A stretch of 64,000 bases of DNA, taken from the NCBI RefSeq assembly GCF_008298035.1, contig NZ_CP042910.1, positions 7,316,001 through 7,380,000 of the forward strand. Reading direction: 5' to 3'. Under the pieces are notes generated by a model, which saw nothing but the letters and a program-made list of their open reading frames with translations, did no database searches and was not told the origin of the DNA. Made by a program: the position numbers and the translations under genes. The DNA comes from Gimesia maris. GTDB taxonomy: Bacteria; Planctomycetota; Planctomycetia; Planctomycetales; Planctomycetaceae. Shown here piece by piece: positions 9,969-19,228 of this stretch. Each line of letters opens with the position of its first letter. Position 1 is the stretch's first letter.

Positions 9969-10961
9969 ATGAGCAAACGCGTTCGCTGGGGCATTTTGAG
10001 CACCGCAAAAATCGGCACTGTCCAGGTCATTCCCGCCATGCAGCAAGGCGCGTTCTGCGAGATCGTCGCGCTGGCTTCCCGCAAGCGGGAACTGGCGGAA
10101 ACCGTCGCCAGCGAACTGGGCATCCCGCGTGCCTACGGCTCTTATGAAGAACTGCTGGCTGACCCGGAAATCGACGCCATCTATAATCCACTGCCCAATC
10201 ACCTGCATGTCCCCTGGTCGATAAAAGCCATCGAAGCCGGCAAACACGTGTTATGCGAGAAACCGATCGGGCTCTCTTCTGCCGAAGGCCAGCAACTGCT
10301 CGACTGCGCGACTGCTCATCCGGAAATCAAGGTGATGGAAGCCTTCATGTACCGCCATCATCCGCAATGGCAGCTGACGAAAAAACTGATACAGGAAGGA
10401 GCAATCGGCGACCTGCGCACGATCCAGTCTTTCTTCTCCTACTTCAACGACGACCCGGGCAACATCCGCAATCAGCGCGACATCGGAGGCGGCGGACTGA
10501 TGGATATTGGCTGTTACCCGATTTCCCTCTCGCGCTTTATCTTTGCTGCGGAACCACAGCGGGTTTCCGGCATTGTGGAGTTCGACGAGCAACTGGGCAC
10601 AGACCGCCTGGCATCTGCCACGCTGGATTTTGGCAGAGGGACCGCCACGTTCACCTGCTCGACACAGCTCAACCCCTATCAACGGGTCCACATTCATGGC
10701 ACGACGGGGCGGATCGAGATTGAAATCCCGTTCAACGCCCCCATCGACCGTCCCTGTAAAATCTGGCATCAGACAGGGACGGATATCAAAGAGATCGAAC
10801 TGGAAATCTGCAGCCAGTATACGATCCAGGGCGATCTGTTTTCGCAGGCGATCCTCAATTCATCACCGGTGCCGACTCTGTTGCCGGATGCCATCGCGAA
10901 TATGAAAGTCATCGAGGCAGTACTGGAAAGCAATCGCAGTGGTTCCTGGATTTCAATATAA
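9969..10961 (+). CDS. Gfo/Idh/MocA family NAD(P)-dependent oxidoreductase
   Basis: 330 residues. The N-terminal half is a Rossmann domain (VRWGILSTAKIGTVQVIPAM) followed by the family hallmark EKP in HVLCEKPIGLSSAEG, whose Lys is normally catalytic. The C-terminal half has the GGGGLMDIGCYPISLSRFIF stretch typical of sugar or dihydrodiol dehydrogenase-like members. Such enzymes oxidise or reduce sugars, inositols or related polyols with NAD(P); the substrate cannot be told from sequence. The gene stands alone and converges on infC, about 115 bases away. Confidence 0.92.
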   Translation: MSKRVRWGILSTAKIGTVQVIPAMQQGAFCEIVALASRKRELAETVASELGIPRAYGSYEELLADPEIDAIYNPLPNHLHVPWSIKAIEAGKHVLCEKPIGLSSAEGQQLLDCATAHPEIKVMEAFMYRHHPQWQLTKKLIQEGAIGDLRTIQSFFSYFNDDPGNIRNQRDIGGGGLMDIGCYPISLSRFIFAAEPQRVSGIVEFDEQLGTDRLASATLDFGRGTATFTCSTQLNPYQRVHIHGTTGRIEIEIPFNAPIDRPCKIWHQTGTDIKEIELEICSQYTIQGDLFSQAILNSSPVPTLLPDAIANMKVIEAVLESNRSGSWISI

Positions 10962-11076
10962 GCGATATCCAGAATGCCGCACTACATGACAAGCCGCGCG
11001 CACTGAGTACCTTCGAGGCCATTGCTTCATTCTTAAAACACCAGATTATTCCCGATCTCTGCGGATCGCGGGTCTG

Positions 11077-11586
11077 TTATGAACGGGGCGCCAGCACCAT
11101 GATCATATTTCGTCCACTGGCCATCGTTGCGGCCTGCTCTACTTTGGCAATTTCGGAAAGCTGTTCCTGGATATCACCCAGGATGGTTCGACCAAGTTCA
11201 TGGTGCGCGTTTTCGCGTCCCCGGAACATGATATTGAATTTGACCTTATCTTTCTGTTCCAGAAATTTGCGGGCACTTTTCAGTTTGAACTCAATATCGT
11301 GCTTCCCGATTTTCGGACGCATCCGAATTTCTTTCAGCTGCACCTGATGCTGTTTGGTATTTTTGCTGGTCTTCTTTTTACGCTCGTACTTCAGCTTACC
11401 ATAATCCATAATCCGACAGACCGGGGGTTTGGCATCTGAGGCAACTTCAACCAGATCCAGGTTGGCCTCCATTGCTAACCTTAAAGCTTCAGCGGTAGGA
11501 ATCACCCCTAACTGCTCCCCGTCTTGATCAATGACCCGTACCGGACTGATCCGAATCTGGTCATTAAGTCTCTGCGTTGTTTCGAT
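11077..11586 (-). CDS. infC: Translation initiation factor IF-3
   Basis: The reading frame continues upstream of the first ATG/GTG-type start to an ATC at 11586, which stands nine bases after a perfect AAGGAG (11596-11601). From there the protein is 169 residues, the normal IF-3 length, and regains the conserved start [20 protein letters not shown]. Starting at GTG 11505 would remove that strand. The N-domain has [16 protein letters not shown] (PPVC at about 54-57); the C-domain has [22 protein letters not shown]-3 binds the 30S subunit and rejects non-AUG starts, so its own rare start codon is the classic basis of autoregulation in E. coli (AUU). rpmI and rplT are not downstream as they often are elsewhere. 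Confidence 0.95.
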   Translation of the reverse strand: METTQRLNDQIRISPVRVIDQDGEQLGVIPTAEALRLAMEANLDLVEVASDAKPPVCRIMDYGKLKYERKKKTSKNTKQHQVQLKEIRMRPKIGKHDIEFKLKSARKFLEQKDKVKFNIMFRGRENAHHELGRTILGDIQEQLSEIAKVEQAATMASGRNMIMVLAPRS

Positions 11587-11601
11587 TGCTTGTTTCTCCT
11601 T
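11584..11601 (-). promoter_or_regulatory. infC ribosome binding site with ATC start codon
   Basis: On the minus strand AAGGAG (11596-11601) is followed by nine bases and then ATC (11584-11586). No ATG, GTG or TTG lies in frame at a usable distance, and the codons from ATC onward encode the conserved IF-3 N-terminus. A non-canonical start on infC is the known target of IF-3 feedback. Confidence 0.85.
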
Positions 11602-11666
11602 GTAATGAAAAAAAACCGGGTTCCGTGTCTCGAGGGTAAATTCACCTGAACTCGCGACACACGCCT

Positions 11667-11762
11667 TCTAGAGCGCATCACATTTAACCACAGCGTCTCT
11701 CAATCTATTATACTCGGCCCAAATGGACCTGGAGACGCGACAGTCAAACTGGACACAGTCTA
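11667..11762 (-). repeat. Dispersed hairpin element, copy 1 (infC leader)
   Basis: A 96-bp unit read on the minus strand, running from TAGACTG to TCTAGA. Its outer arms (31 bases each) can pair at 27 positions, 8 of them G-U if transcribed in this direction and none G-U in the other. The strongest core is GCGTCTC with GAGACGC. The loop holds a second hairpin (GGTCC and GGGCC around ATTT) and the sequence GAGTATAATAGAT. The copy lies 80 bases upstream of the infC start in the same orientation. Other copies: 24714-24809, 25360-25454, 47195-47290. Confidence 0.9.
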
Positions 11763-12097
11763 TTATAGCTCGTATGAAAAAAAGAACATCTCAAATGAGA
11801 TGCTTTGATCACCAGCTCGTATCAAAATCAAAAACTGCCTTAACTATACTGTTCCATCTTAAGTTATATCAATACCGGTAAAGGGGCAAGTTACACTGAT
11901 ACACTATTTTTAGTGAAAATCTCAGGATTCACACAAACTTCCCGATTTACCAGGGTGAACAGATTGGGATAAAACCACGAAAATATGCCGCACTTTGCTC
12001 GACAGTTTGATCCGACCCGATTTGATCAAAGCGTATTTCGCTCTGTGAAATCCGGTCCTGCAGGCACGCGAGACACAAAAGGAATGCTGGACAGTGA
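11763..12097. other. Intergenic region upstream of infC
   Basis: About 335 bases between the hairpin element and the stop codon of the TolC-like gene. It is AT-rich in part. I see no gene and no confident promoter; the infC promoter should lie here unless the element itself provides it. Confidence 0.5.
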
Positions 12098-14653
12098 TCA
12101 GTTCGACTCTTTCAATGGAAATCGTTTCACTTCACCAGAAAAATCATTCAAATTTCGCTGTTTTGCCTCAGGAATGGGTACTGGTTCCCAGCGTGGCCCT
12201 GCGTTCCGGTAATTTTTAAAAGGATCCTGACTGCCAGAATGCTCTTTCAGGGGAAACTTCAGAGTCTGATTCTGCCGGGCAGATCGCAGTGTGGGTGTCG
12301 TATCAGGCACCACGCTTAAAGGCACACCTGCCTCAGGCTGGTTCTGAGTCGGTAGTCGTACGGCTCCCTCCTGCGGTTCTGTCGCTGTGAGAGCACTGGA
12401 TCCGGCTGCACTCGCATTCGGCTGCAATCCCGATTCCGGACCAGGGGGAACCATGGATTGAGGTGTAAAATAGACCTCGCTTTCATTCTCCCGAACAGTT
12501 CCTTCCAGATTCTGAATGCTTTTTTCTGCACCGGGACCCTCATCAAAATCGATGGCTTGAATGAATTCCGGATTTCCTGACGTCCCCTGCGTTACGCCGG
12601 GAACAGGGGGAGGTGTGAAGTTGTCGGTCACTGGTTCCGGAGTCGGCTCTACTGTTTGCGGAGTCGGCTGCATCGGTTCTGTCGGCACTTCGCCGGGGGT
12701 CAACAATTGTGGATAAACACCCTGGGAGAGTGCACCCGTGTATTCAGGGGCATCCGCAATTTTCCGGACATGGCCTCGCAGACGTTCGCGTTCGGCGGCA
12801 TCCATGTAGGCTTTTTCCGGCCAGCCCCCTTCGGCAAGATAAATATTGTTGTATGCCAGTAGAGAACCTTTTTCAAACTGGACGTTCTTGATGGCCAGTG
12901 AATATTCCACCAGCGAGCGGTAATAGCTGCCATCTGCTTCAGCCTGGCGGCGTTGCGCTTCAAGCAGCAGATCCAGTGTCGCATTATCAGATTCATAGGC
13001 AGCCTCAACGGCGGCAACTTCCTGACGCGCGGCATGACGACGGTTAAACGTGGTTTGCAAAACCGCGTAGGCACGATCCACATCGGAAATGGCGTTGCTT
13101 AAACTTTGTACGATGGCGCGTTCCTGTTCATGCAGAATCGCACGATCGCGGGCCAGCATCAGTTCAGCCTGTCGCATGGCGGCATGTGCCTGTCGTTTTC
13201 CCAGCGGGACAGACAGTTCAATCCCCATCTGCCATTCCTGCAGATTACCATCGAACAGAGAATTCAAGGCACCATCAAACTCACCTACGTTCGAACCCTC
13301 AGCCAGGAAGTTTTTACCAAATCCGCGCCAACGATAGCGACCGATCAGGTCCAGTTCCGGTTTCAGGAAGTTCTTGTTGGCTTCCAGTTCGAGTTCACGT
13401 TTTTTGATCTGCCAGCGTTGACGGCGAATTTCCGGACGACGCTCCAGGGATTCAACCAGCGTTTCTTCCCAGTTGAATTCGACCTTGGCCAGCGAAGGTT
13501 CATCCGCCGGTCGGATTAAACGTCCATCGTTAATCGGAAGCCCCATCAGCATGCGCAGACGACGTTCCGCAATATAGACACCATGGTTACTTTGAAAAGT
13601 ACCCCCCTGGCTGCCATTATTCGTATGGGTTCCATTCAACAGTCGACCACTCAAGGCGTTTTCGACTTCAGCCTGGTAGCGGAAATACTGTTCGCGGGCC
13701 TGTGCTTCTTTTTCTGCTTCGCCGCCACGACGACCATTCACATACAACGCATGTATCCGACGCCAGGTTTCCAGCGCAGAATCACGGGCCATGATCTTGG
13801 CATCCAGATCACGATATCCGAAGTATAAATCCCAGTATGCGTTCTCTACATCACTCACCATATCGCGCACGGCGATTTCAAATTCTCCGAGGCTGATATC
13901 GGTATTAATGCGGGCGATAATCACACCATTGATCACACCCGGTGTGCCACTGGGACCTGCTATCTGGTTGAAACTGATTCCGCCCCCCTGCATCAGCGGG
14001 TGACGAAATTCCATTTCGATATTGTTCTGGTAGGCATGGGGAAACTGGTTACCAGGTGAATTGTTGGCATCGTAGTCAATGTAATCACGCAGAGTAAACT
14101 CGGTTCCGGTCATCGCACGTTTGGTCAACTGTGCCTGGACCACCATCGCGTCCTGTCGCAACAGTCGCGTTCCACCGCCGAAGAAGACGTTGTTTAATGC
14201 TTTATCATTTTTCTCGAAGTATGTACTCGCAGACAACGTGGTATCGTAGGCGCTCAACGCACCGGGAACACCATAACGGGGATCTGCTTCCGTAATCGCG
14301 GCATCGTATTTGGTATGAACCCCAGCGGGTGTATTCAATGCCACACCGCCGACATCACCCAGAACCTTTGAACTCTGCAACGCCATTTTGACTGCTTCCT
14401 GCAGAGACAGATCCCAATACTCAGGAGTACCAGGACTGGAAACAGTCGCGGGCATCTGTGTGCCTATCGTATCACCCTCATCAATGTCTTCCACATTCGG
14501 ATACTCAATCTGAGTCAAGGCGCGCTGATACGTCTCATCGCTTTCCACAAACTCTTCCTGAAATGAGTTGCTCAGAAAACGACTGCACCCTGGGCCCAGC
14601 AACAGCACTACTGCAGCAAACAGAAGTATTATCCGGGCTTTGAAAAAGTTCAT
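12098..14653 (-). CDS. Oversized TolC-like outer-membrane efflux lipoprotein
   Basis: Starting at ATG 14653 (MNFFKARIILLFAAVVLLLG, preceded by AGGGA seven bases upstream) the protein is 851 residues; an ATG nine codons upstream has no Shine-Dalgarno. The lipobox LGPGC predicts a lipid anchor. The outer membrane factor domain spans roughly residues 75-620: alternating coiled-coil helices such as RDMVSDVENAYWDLYFGYRD and SNAISDVDRAYAVLQTTFNR, with beta segments between. The last ~220 residues are a Pro/Thr/Glu-rich extension without a recognisable fold. Family members are usually 430-550 residues. It is divergent from a GAF-HlyD adaptor gene, so the two probably form parts of one envelope-spanning exporter. 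Confidence 0.88.
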   Translation of the reverse strand: MNFFKARIILLFAAVVLLLGPGCSRFLSNSFQEEFVESDETYQRALTQIEYPNVEDIDEGDTIGTQMPATVSSPGTPEYWDLSLQEAVKMALQSSKVLGDVGGVALNTPAGVHTKYDAAITEADPRYGVPGALSAYDTTLSASTYFEKNDKALNNVFFGGGTRLLRQDAMVVQAQLTKRAMTGTEFTLRDYIDYDANNSPGNQFPHAYQNNIEMEFRHPLMQGGGISFNQIAGPSGTPGVINGVIIARINTDISLGEFEIAVRDMVSDVENAYWDLYFGYRDLDAKIMARDSALETWRRIHALYVNGRRGGEAEKEAQAREQYFRYQAEVENALSGRLLNGTHTNNGSQGGTFQSNHGVYIAERRLRMLMGLPINDGRLIRPADEPSLAKVEFNWEETLVESLERRPEIRRQRWQIKKRELELEANKNFLKPELDLIGRYRWRGFGKNFLAEGSNVGEFDGALNSLFDGNLQEWQMGIELSVPLGKRQAHAAMRQAELMLARDRAILHEQERAIVQSLSNAISDVDRAYAVLQTTFNRRHAARQEVAAVEAAYESDNATLDLLLEAQRRQAEADGSYYRSLVEYSLAIKNVQFEKGSLLAYNNIYLAEGGWPEKAYMDAAERERLRGHVRKIADAPEYTGALSQGVYPQLLTPGEVPTEPMQPTPQTVEPTPEPVTDNFTPPPVPGVTQGTSGNPEFIQAIDFDEGPGAEKSIQNLEGTVRENESEVYFTPQSMVPPGPESGLQPNASAAGSSALTATEPQEGAVRLPTQNQPEAGVPLSVVPDTTPTLRSARQNQTLKFPLKEHSGSQDPFKNYRNAGPRWEPVPIPEAKQRNLNDFSGEVKRFPLKESN

Positions 14654-15059
14654 CGATTTTCCCTGGTCATAGGGGACCATTGATTATGAAGGCTAATCTC
14701 TCTCTCCACTCATCGGCACAGAAACACCTCCTCCCAAAGCGAATTTTCAGCATATTCGGAATATTCATCATAATCGGATTATCCGAAAGGCCGGCCACAC
14801 CCACGCAATCACCCCTAGCACCCCAATTTGACAGGTGTTTTCATCACGCTTGTTCTGGAACCTGAACCAATCAGCGAAACTGCGCAACGATTTAAAGTTG
14901 TACACTAAATACTTTGGTGCGCCTGACTGCTTTTATAGAGAGAAGCAGAGTAGATCACGGTTTGCTGTGATAGGATGAAAACAACAGCGGGATCAGACCG
15001 ACGCGGTTTGGCACTGATCGTAAAACAACTTCCCCTGACTCCCCACTTTAGCAGAACGC
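14654..15059. other. Divergent intergenic region between TolC-like and adaptor genes
   Basis: About 400 bases that should contain the promoters for both divergent export genes. There is no open frame with family features. A TTGACA at 14828-14833 has only a poor -10 candidate at the right distance, and no Shine-Dalgarno is obvious before ATG 15060. Confidence 0.4.
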
Positions 15060-17108
15060 ATGACGACTGAAGAATCTTCTTCAATTGAGAACCTCTGGCA
15101 GGAGATTGAAGAGCTGGTACTGGGACTGGCTCAACTCGCGCGCACGGATCTTTCGAGTCAGAAATTTTATTCAGAACTCCTGGATCGCGCTGTTCGTGGA
15201 ATGTCTGCGCAGGGAGGTGTGCTCTGGGTAACTGACGCTGCGGGCCAACTGGTAGTACAACAACAGCGGGGCGCGCATCCGGAAACGAATGTCGGGGCGT
15301 CTCTGAATGAACAGGATATCGAACAGCATCGCCTGTTGCTGCGGGAAGCATTACACGAACGGCGCCCCCACACAATCGAGCCACACGGACGCTGGTCAGA
15401 GCAGCATCGGGGCGTCAATCCCCTGGATGAAAATCTGATTCTGTGCCCGGTCGCCATCGAAGCCCACCCGACTCCGCAGGTGGGGCTACTGGAAATCATA
15501 CATCATCCTCCCCGCTCTTTTTCTGCGCAGGAAGGGTATGTCCGATTCATCAGCGCATTGTGTGAAATCTCTGAGGATTTCTGCCAGCACAGTCAGTTGC
15601 AGAAGCTGCGCGAACTGGAAGCGCTCTGGGAACAGTTTGAACGATTCTCCGAACACGTGCATTTGCACCTGAATACAGAGCAGACCGCGTTCATCATTGC
15701 CAATGAAGGGCGGATACTGATCGACTGCGACCGCCTGTCCGTTTTACAGAAAACCGGCAAGACATTTCAGCTGATTGCTGCCAGCGGAGTGGAAGGCATC
15801 GAACGCCGCTCGGAAACCGTCCAGCGACTGGAATCCCTGGTCACTGCGATTCAGTCCCTGAACCGTCCTTATTGGATCATGGAGGCCGAGGAAAAATACC
15901 CGCCCCAGATCGCAGAACCACTGCATGCATACCTGGATCTCGCCGGATCCCGGGCTCTGATGATTTTCCCGCTTTCACATATTATCCAGGAAACAACGGG
16001 CGATACTGACAGCGATGTCGCTGAAAGCCACTTGACCGTCGGGGCAATTGTGATCGAACAATTCCACGAAACTCCCTCCAGCCACACCATTCTGGAACGG
16101 GGGCTGGCGGTCTCTCGCCATGGCGGTACCGCTTTGTTTAATTCACTGCAGTTTGAGAGTTTTCCGTTTTTCCCTCTTCTGAAACACTGGTCGTATTCCC
16201 CGCTCCGAAAAAAACAGCTGACGGGCCGCAAACTGCTGACAGCGGCGTTGATCCTGGCTGCCCTCTCCGCGCTTCTGATTCTGACACCGGCCGACTTCAA
16301 AATTGAAGGGACGGGAAGCCTGCAACCCGTCGACCAGCAGAATGTCTTTGCCACAGCAGACGGCGTTGTGGATCAGATCCTGGTTCGGCAGGGAGAACAG
16401 GTTTCCGCAGAGACGACACTGATTACACTGCGCGACTCCGATCTGGAACTGGATTCCAGCCGGGTGCGTGGCGAAATCCAGACCTCGCTGAAAAGGCTGG
16501 CGGTCATCCAGGCCGCACGCCTGGGACTGAACCCGACCGATGCGAACGCACTGCAACAGGCCAATCGCCTGACGGCCGAGGAGGAAGAACTTAACGAACG
16601 CCTTAAAAGTCTGAACGAACAGGCGACGCTGCTGAAAAATCAGCAGGATGCACTCACGCTCAAGAGCCCGATCACCGGTGAAGTCCTTACCTGGGACCTG
16701 CAGGAGAAACTGCTCGCACGCCCGGTGCAACGCGGACAACGACTGTTGACCGTCGCCGACCTGAAAGGCCCCTGGGTCTTGAAAATGGAAGTCCCCGATT
16801 CCGAAATTGGACATGTGCTGGCAGCACAACGGGAGAACAAACAACCTTTGTCCGTCTCATTCCTGCTGCTGACCGATCCCGATCAGACCTACCAGGGAAC
16901 GATTGAAAAAATCGCTGCAATCGCAGAACCTGACGCGGATGGCAAACCGGTTGTGCAGATCACGGTCCAGCTGGATCATGAAACCATCAAAGGACTCCGC
17001 CCCGGCGCTTCGGTCCTCCCCCAGATCGACTGTGGCACGCGCTCTCTGGGTTACGTCTGGCTCAGGCGACTGTTGGAAGCGGTCCAGCGTGAACTCTTTT
17101 TCTTTTAA
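15060..17108 (+). CDS. GAF domain - HlyD-type membrane fusion (adaptor) protein
   Basis: 682 residues. The first ~370 look cytoplasmic: helical residues 1-40, then GAF-like segments (MSAQGGVLWVTDAAGQLVVQ; a second one with RILIDCDRLSVLQKTGKTFQ). A single membrane helix lies near 388-406 (LLTAALILAALSALLIL). The rest is a HlyD/AcrA-like adaptor: a half lipoyl motif (ATADGVVDQILVRQGEQVSA), an alpha-hairpin (about 470-535), the returning lipoyl half (LKSPITGEVLTWDLQEKLL) and a beta-barrel ending at GLRPGASVLPQID. Adaptors link an inner-membrane pump to a TolC channel. The fused GAF region suggests export responds to a cytoplasmic ligand or partner, which is inference. No pump gene is adjacent. 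Confidence 0.85.
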   Translation: MTTEESSSIENLWQEIEELVLGLAQLARTDLSSQKFYSELLDRAVRGMSAQGGVLWVTDAAGQLVVQQQRGAHPETNVGASLNEQDIEQHRLLLREALHERRPHTIEPHGRWSEQHRGVNPLDENLILCPVAIEAHPTPQVGLLEIIHHPPRSFSAQEGYVRFISALCEISEDFCQHSQLQKLRELEALWEQFERFSEHVHLHLNTEQTAFIIANEGRILIDCDRLSVLQKTGKTFQLIAASGVEGIERRSETVQRLESLVTAIQSLNRPYWIMEAEEKYPPQIAEPLHAYLDLAGSRALMIFPLSHIIQETTGDTDSDVAESHLTVGAIVIEQFHETPSSHTILERGLAVSRHGGTALFNSLQFESFPFFPLLKHWSYSPLRKKQLTGRKLLTAALILAALSALLILTPADFKIEGTGSLQPVDQQNVFATADGVVDQILVRQGEQVSAETTLITLRDSDLELDSSRVRGEIQTSLKRLAVIQAARLGLNPTDANALQQANRLTAEEEELNERLKSLNEQATLLKNQQDALTLKSPITGEVLTWDLQEKLLARPVQRGQRLLTVADLKGPWVLKMEVPDSEIGHVLAAQRENKQPLSVSFLLLTDPDQTYQGTIEKIAAIAEPDADGKPVVQITVQLDHETIKGLRPGASVLPQIDCGTRSLGYVWLRRLLEAVQRELFFF

Positions 17109-17119
17109 CGGGAAGCACT

Positions 17120-18367
17120 TTATTTGAGCGGATTCTCGTACCAGAACACTCCTAAACCTTTCTTCTGATCCCGTTCTTCACAGGAGAGCACATCCAGATC
17201 ACCGTCCGCATCCAGATCGAGCAACTCGATGCGATCGTACTTGATTCCTCGGGGGCCACTGATTTCCTGTGGTTCCCAGCGGAACTGATTCCCATCGCGG
17301 GCGCCTCGCATCCAGACCACTCCTGATTTGGGTGGCTCTGCATGTTCGCAGCTGAGCACCAGATCCAGCAGACCATCTCCGTCCAGATCACCTGCCGCCA
17401 CTCCTTTTCCGCTACCTGTATTGCCTGGAAAAGGAATGACCTGTTTTTCCCATTTCTGACCGCCCGTATCCAATCGACGAAACCAGAGCACTTCATCCGG
17501 TGCGCGTGTGACAACCAGAATGTCCTGCAGACCATCCTGATCCAGGTCAACCAGATGCGCGAACATCACTTCCCGATCCTGACCGCCAACCCAGTGATTT
17601 TTCCACGGTTTACCCATGATCGCAATGGGGCCTCCCGGATTTTCCAGCCAGCGACAGCCACGCAGTTTTCCCTTACGATCTGTTGTCAGCAGATCCTGAT
17701 CTCCGTCTCCATCCATGTCGATTGCAAACAGAGACATGATCCAGCCTGCCTGTGAAAGAGTGATCCACTCGTACGTTGACAGATCGCGCGTGTCGGATTT
17801 TGACATAAACCAGCCAATTTCTGCCCCCGGCCCTTTGCCAGCTGCTACCAGTTCTTCTCCCCCACGCGAATCGAGACCAATCTTCGCGGGAACGGCAAAC
17901 ATCCACATCATCCGATCCTTTGATGCGGGCAGCACTTCCTGCTTCCACGAATTTTCGAACGGCTTCTCAGCCGGAGGCCAGTGCACGTAAATCGCACGCG
18001 TTTTCCCTTCGCAGCAGCTGACGACCGCCTTTCTCACGTGTTGCCGATCCAGATCAATCCAGGCGGCATCTTCTACCTGTCGAGTTTTTCCCAATGTGAC
18101 TGCCGGCCAGAGTTTTTTCACCTGGGCAGGACCCGGATTGCGATAGATGCGGGTGATGCCTCCTTCTTCCCAGCCGGTCGTAATGTCGGGCAATCCGTCC
18201 CCGTCCGCATCAAACAGCTTCACGCCATCTGCTCCACGGGAAGACTGGTCTATTATATGACACTGCCAGGGAGCTCCCCGCTCCGCTGCTTCACCAGCCG
18301 CATATTCGCTGGAGAGAAACGTCGGGATCAACGCGATAGACAGAATCGTATTTGCAAACGTGCGCAT
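17120..18367 (-). CDS. Secreted FG-GAP/VCBS repeat beta-propeller protein
   Basis: 415 residues with an N-terminal signal peptide (MRTFANTILSIALIPTFLSS). It contains at least five calcium-binding-type repeats: DADGDGLPDI, DMDGDGDQDLL, DLDQDGLQDIL, DLDGDGLLDLVL and DLDADGDLDVL. These are the hallmark of FG-GAP/VCBS beta-propellers such as integrin-like domains. The protein should be extracytoplasmic; no catalytic motif is visible. It converges on the adaptor gene with only 11 bases between the stop codons. Start ATG 18367. Confidence 0.9.
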   Translation of the reverse strand: MRTFANTILSIALIPTFLSSEYAAGEAAERGAPWQCHIIDQSSRGADGVKLFDADGDGLPDITTGWEEGGITRIYRNPGPAQVKKLWPAVTLGKTRQVEDAAWIDLDRQHVRKAVVSCCEGKTRAIYVHWPPAEKPFENSWKQEVLPASKDRMMWMFAVPAKIGLDSRGGEELVAAGKGPGAEIGWFMSKSDTRDLSTYEWITLSQAGWIMSLFAIDMDGDGDQDLLTTDRKGKLRGCRWLENPGGPIAIMGKPWKNHWVGGQDREVMFAHLVDLDQDGLQDILVVTRAPDEVLWFRRLDTGGQKWEKQVIPFPGNTGSGKGVAAGDLDGDGLLDLVLSCEHAEPPKSGVVWMRGARDGNQFRWEPQEISGPRGIKYDRIELLDLDADGDLDVLSCEERDQKKGLGVFWYENPLK

Positions 18368-18717
18368 GAAAATCTCCTGAAACCGGATGTGGCATTTTCT
18401 TCACCACCAGTATCACAGTCTCTTTCCCGGATCGCAAGAACCCTTCGTATCGCAAGGGATATTCCGCGAATTTGAGTCCCTCCGGCTCGAAATTCTCTGC
18501 AGACATTTACTCGTTTCCCCCTGTTTTTCAGGGGTTAAGTATACTGCCTGCCTGCATCACAGGGATAACCAGATCATTCGGAATAATCGATAAAGTTTCT
18601 CTTCAAAGATAGCCGATCATCCTTAGGTACAGGCGATTGTACGACCGGCGATGCGAGCCATCACTGGTACTATTGTGACACAGGATGGTCACATTCAAAT
18701 GGGGGAGGAAACTGAGA
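18368..18717. other. Divergent intergenic region
   Basis: About 350 bases between the divergent VCBS gene and a small lipoprotein gene. No gene or repeat is evident. A GGAGG lies nine bases before the ATG at 18718. Confidence 0.4.
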
Positions 18718-19158
18718 ATGCGCGCAGCTTTTGTCTGCATAGTCATGATTCAGCCGCTGATAGTATGCTCGGGCTGCCAGTGTTTCAAGGCCAGCAATGC
18801 GTACTATAACCTGATCGATGACATCAGCGATACACAGCTTTATGCAGACCGCTTCTATCGTCCCACCTGGGACCTGACGCGTATTGGCAAGCCAGACTGG
18901 TGCCAGTCTCGCTTCAACCGCTGGTGGTGTAAATGCTGCGATGACTGTCAGCCACAACACTATATCAGCGACACTCCAATCACCGATTACAGCAGCTCGC
19001 AGTCTTATGACGGCGAAGCTGTGGATGACCTGGTTCCTCTTCCCGAACCTTCCCTTTTTGTGCCCCCTGATCCGTTTCCCGATGAAACGGGTTTGGAGTC
19101 TGAACTCAAGGAGCCCGGCCCGGCGCTGGCACCTCCCGTGAATGCACCTCCAAACTGA
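18718..19158 (+). CDS. Cysteine-rich small lipoprotein, unknown function
   Basis: Starting at ATG 18718 (MRAAFVCIVMIQPLIVCSGC) the protein has 146 residues; GGAGG stands nine bases upstream, so this start beats the longer frame from 18685. VCSGC resembles a lipobox. After it come FKASNAYYNLIDDISDTQ and a Cys cluster DWCQSRFNRWWCKCCDDC that could bind metal or form disulfides. The C-terminal third is acidic and Pro-rich (PEPSLFVPPDPFPDETG). I do not recognise a family. The next gene also encodes a secreted protein, 70 bases downstream on the same strand. Confidence 0.75.
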   Translation: MRAAFVCIVMIQPLIVCSGCQCFKASNAYYNLIDDISDTQLYADRFYRPTWDLTRIGKPDWCQSRFNRWWCKCCDDCQPQHYISDTPITDYSSSQSYDGEAVDDLVPLPEPSLFVPPDPFPDETGLESELKEPGPALAPPVNAPPN

Positions 19159-19228
19159 CTGCCACACAGACAGACGGGCATAAAACCAGACAACACAAGT
19201 TGAACGCGGAAAGAAAACAGGTTCTCAC

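Noticed and set aside
10962..11076. Terminator between the oxidoreductase gene and infC (CCCGATC and GATCGCGGG)
   Set aside because: The stem has a bulge and no T-run follows on either strand, so support is too weak.
14828..14856. Promoter with TTGACA upstream of the GAF-HlyD gene
   Set aside because: The hexamer at 17-base spacing is TGTTCT, a poor -10, and the site is more than 200 bases from the start codon.
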